In this document: one piece after another, positions 61,701 through 64,000 of the stretch
How the letters are laid out: each line of letters opens with the position of its first letter
How positions within the stretch are numbered: the first letter of the stretch is position 1
Source of the DNA: Chamaecrista fasciculata
Taxonomy: Eukaryota; Streptophyta; Magnoliopsida; Fabales; Fabaceae
Assembly (NCBI GenBank): GCA_003254925.1
Contig: QANZ01045711.1
Span: 366,049-430,048 of the forward strand
Direction of reading: 5' to 3'
DNA length: 64,000 nt
Program-made: the position numbers and the translations under genes
Notes under the pieces: generated by a model
What the model was told of the DNA's origin: nothing
What the model saw: only the letters and a program-made list of their open reading frames with translations
Databases searched by the model: none

Positions 61701-63790
61701 TATTTGTTGTCATCAAATCAACTATGGTTAGACCAATAAACCTTGAACAATGTCTTTACCAATTTAATGACACTCTTAAATTGATCTCATTCAAAATAGA
61801 TTACATGTAACACTGCAACTACAAACTGGTGTTCTATAATCACAACATTGAAGACTAATAATAATATTTAAGTATAGAAAGGTAAAAAATCCTCAAAATA
61901 AAAGATACTATATGTTTATGATGCAAATAATATATTTTTTAGAACAAAAAAGAAAGACACATGTAAAGACAGACAAAAAATAAGCGGAAACTATTCAACT
62001 CAAAAGAATATTATTGATGGAGGGAAAGCTTTAAAAAATTACTTGTTTCAGAAGTTCTGCCTCTGATGAATATGGAGACCACTTCAACAGCATGGATAAA
62101 TTAGAAACAAAATGTTCTCTACCATTTAACATATCCAGCGATCTAGTTGCAGTATTAAACTCATAATTCACCTGAAATGAACATGAACACTCAGTTCTTC
62201 CGGGAAAAGGGGTCATCTGAGGAAGCAAAGTACAAGAACCAAAAATGACAATTACTTTTAGGGAAGGATAAAGTGTTCTGCAAGAAATAATTTAATCATA
62301 GGGTAGTTACAATACAAGTTAGTTTTTGAAAAAGCAGAGCACATGCGTTGAAAATCAACAATTAAGTTCTAGGAAGCATAAGCATTCTGCAAGTTATCAT
62401 TTTATCTTCGGGTAAGTTAGAATACAAAATAAAATCCTAAAATTTACTACCTTGGTTTCTTGCAAAATAGTTTAGCTAAATTCTCTCTCACTCTACACAG
62501 ACGCGTGTGCATATATACTCACTCACATGTGTCTGTTGGAACTAATATATAGTGTGAATACTAGCTGTATAAAGGTTCTATGCTAACTATGACATAACAA
62601 TTATTAAAGCTGTAAATTTCATGAAGAGCAGTATTAGCATTCCTGATCAATGAACTTTGTAAACCACAGCATTGAAGAGAACTTGAGAAATACCACACAC
62701 CATAGGGACTACTATTCTGTCAAGCTTTGTTTGCATCAAAAATGTATAAGATAGAAGTCCAATGCTTTGAGTCAAAACCCTGATCAATATCAAATAATAA
62801 AATTAAAAAGTATAAACAGTTACATCATCCATGTGGCTAAAAAACAAGATTGCAAAGAGAGCAAGCAAAGAGGAGAGGAGAAGAGAACAGTAGCAAGAGA
62901 GCAAGAGAAAGGACCAAGGTTTCAATGATACATGTATATAGATTGCAAAGCTTTCAGCCATTCAGGCAACAAAAGCTCAAGGAACAGAAATTTAAATTCC
63001 TATCTGTAAAAGTGGACAGTTTCCTTGCACTAAAAAAACTTCTTCTATTGCCCATTTCCAAAGGCTAGAAATGAAATAAAAATACCAAACTAAATTAAAA
63101 TTTTCCAATCAGAACAATGATCCAAGAATGGACGGAGCATCCATCTGACATGTTTCACCTTATAAAATGTTTTTAAATGAAGTTAATCATTGAAGCCTTT
63201 TCCATAAAAACAAAGCATATTTTCTTCATCATGAAGAAATGACAACCTGTACAACAGAAGCCACATTGGCCCTGACCATAATCTAGAGTGTAGCCCTGTT
63301 AATTTCTCACTTTCAGACCCTTACCCATTATTCAGGTGACGGCTGAAGACAATAACATCTGCACCAAGTCTCATACTGCTGGTTTTAAATCCATTCCCAT
63401 CTGCAAGGCCACAACTAACAGATAAATATGAAGCACAACCAAAAATAATTTCAGAAAAAGTGCCATTATACATACACTTCCCAATAGCAAACTTCGACTT
63501 CTTATCTGAAAAACCAAAACTCATACAACAACGCATAGCTGCTGGATCCATTCCACCACCATCATCTGCTAGTTAATTGTCAGTATACACTCAATATAAC
63601 GAGGATATAATATAATACAACTAAATAACCATATCCGATGTAAAGAATGTTCTGGTATCAACTTCAAGACAGGGAACTAAAAAACCACAAAAATGATCAA
63701 TTGCACCATACCTTGAATCAACAAAGCTGGACTTCCATCCTTAGGATTTGATGTTATATCTACACTGACAAAAGTAGCCCCATTTTGGAT
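55520..63790 (-). CDS. MORC: MORC-family GHKL ATPase (5' partial)
   Basis: Plant MORC ATPases act with RNA-directed DNA methylation factors in chromatin compaction, silencing and immunity. Sixteen exons are visible: 63712-63790, 63476-63565, 63325-63400, 62701-62779, 62043-62171, 60151-60249, 59946-60047, 59724-59870, 59436-59528, 58053-58104, 57870-57981, 57339-57544, 57146-57255, 56730-56809, 56439-56481, 55520-55606. They join without a break into 527 residues; the start and the exon with the first ATP-binding box lie beyond 64000. ATPase motifs: IQDDGGGMDPAAM (Mg/ATP box), YGNGFKTSSMRLGADVIVFS, TQSIGLLSYTFL. The S5-like region (GTKVIIYNLWLND, PFWQVVSYLDSRGRGVVG) and EYWDFHCVLLGYQ follow, then a variable linker, and a C-terminal coiled coil (KLRAKCLEFEKEEGELNQ ... 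LLGELALIELE-stop). All listed introns are GT-AG. Two in-frame donors are possible at the end of exon 57339-57544. Subgroup within the family is not assigned. Confidence 0.92.
58719..58751. repeat. (TA)n microsatellite
   Basis: About 16 uninterrupted TA repeats within the 1.33-kb MORC intron 58105-59435, which has no other recognised content. Confidence 0.9.
60250..62042. other. large MORC intron
   Basis: 1.79-kb intron. It contains two small internal duplications: ACCAAGTATATGCATCC at about 60697 and 60738, and GCAAATTAGTCCWCAAAA preceded by TGCCGCTTG at about 60938 and 60974. No gene is recognised. Confidence 0.6.
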
Positions 63791-64000
63791 CTATCCTAAG
63801 AACAAAAGTGAACAATGCAATAGAATATAAGAACAAAACTGAAATGGAAATTTATAAGATGGCAATATCACATATGGAGGGGAAAAAATGTAAAACAGTA
63901 GCAGGGTAACAGTAATATAGACATTACGGTTTTATATGAATCTGTGCGATGTTCTTATAAGAAAGTGATAAACATGAACCTGATAATTACAGTTTGACTC

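Noticed and set aside
62175..63324. MORC seemed to lack the exon for the TQSIGLLSYTF motif
   Set aside because: The exon is present at 62701-62779, and its phases match both neighbours exactly.

Overview
This is plant nuclear DNA, almost certainly from a eudicot. Genes are split by AT-rich introns with plant-type splice sites, the products belong to plant-specific families (LRR-XI receptor kinase, neprosin, tau GST, PLS-class PPR, plant MORC), and the spaces between genes hold MITEs, foldback elements and a Mutator-like element (MULE). The species cannot be named from the sequence. There are runs of N, so this is a draft assembly.

Layout. 1-3647 (+): LRR receptor kinase, 5' end outside the window. 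3648-8001: repeats and two related decayed coding fragments. 8002-12044 (-): complete CDC48 AAA-ATPase in nine exons. 13066-16375 (-): neprosin-domain protein whose frame needs two GC-AG introns. 16376-20857: MITEs. 20858-23592 (+): UAS-UBX protein, a predicted CDC48 adaptor. 25110-26395 (+): tau glutathione transferase. 26652-28765: large foldback element with telomere-like arms, followed by other repeats to 31.4 kb. 31804-35365 (+): CRAL-TRIO (Sec14-like) protein with a solo LTR in its last intron. 36793-38906 (+): secreted SOUL haem-binding protein with a 67-bp-arm hairpin upstream. 41529-44590 (+): predicted plastid membrane protein. 45.5-52.0 kb: a decayed MULE carrying a plant mobile domain (PMD) gene and a MuDR-type transposase gene tail to tail, flanked by two hAT-like MITE copies in direct orientation. 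52030-53664 (+): intronless PPR protein. 55520-63790 (-): MORC GHKL ATPase, 16 exons visible, 5' end outside the window.

Functional links. CDC48 and the UAS-UBX protein, about 9 kb apart, belong to one known pathway, since UBX proteins recruit the CDC48 segregase. The other genes have unrelated jobs and are independently transcribed, as is normal for plants. The most unusual item is the MULE. It pairs a PMD gene with a transposase in the convergent layout known from maize MuDR (mudrA/mudrB), and an internal deletion seems to have removed the 3' ends of both genes. All exon coordinates were worked out by hand from splice signals, reading phase and family conservation. No search or transcript evidence was available.
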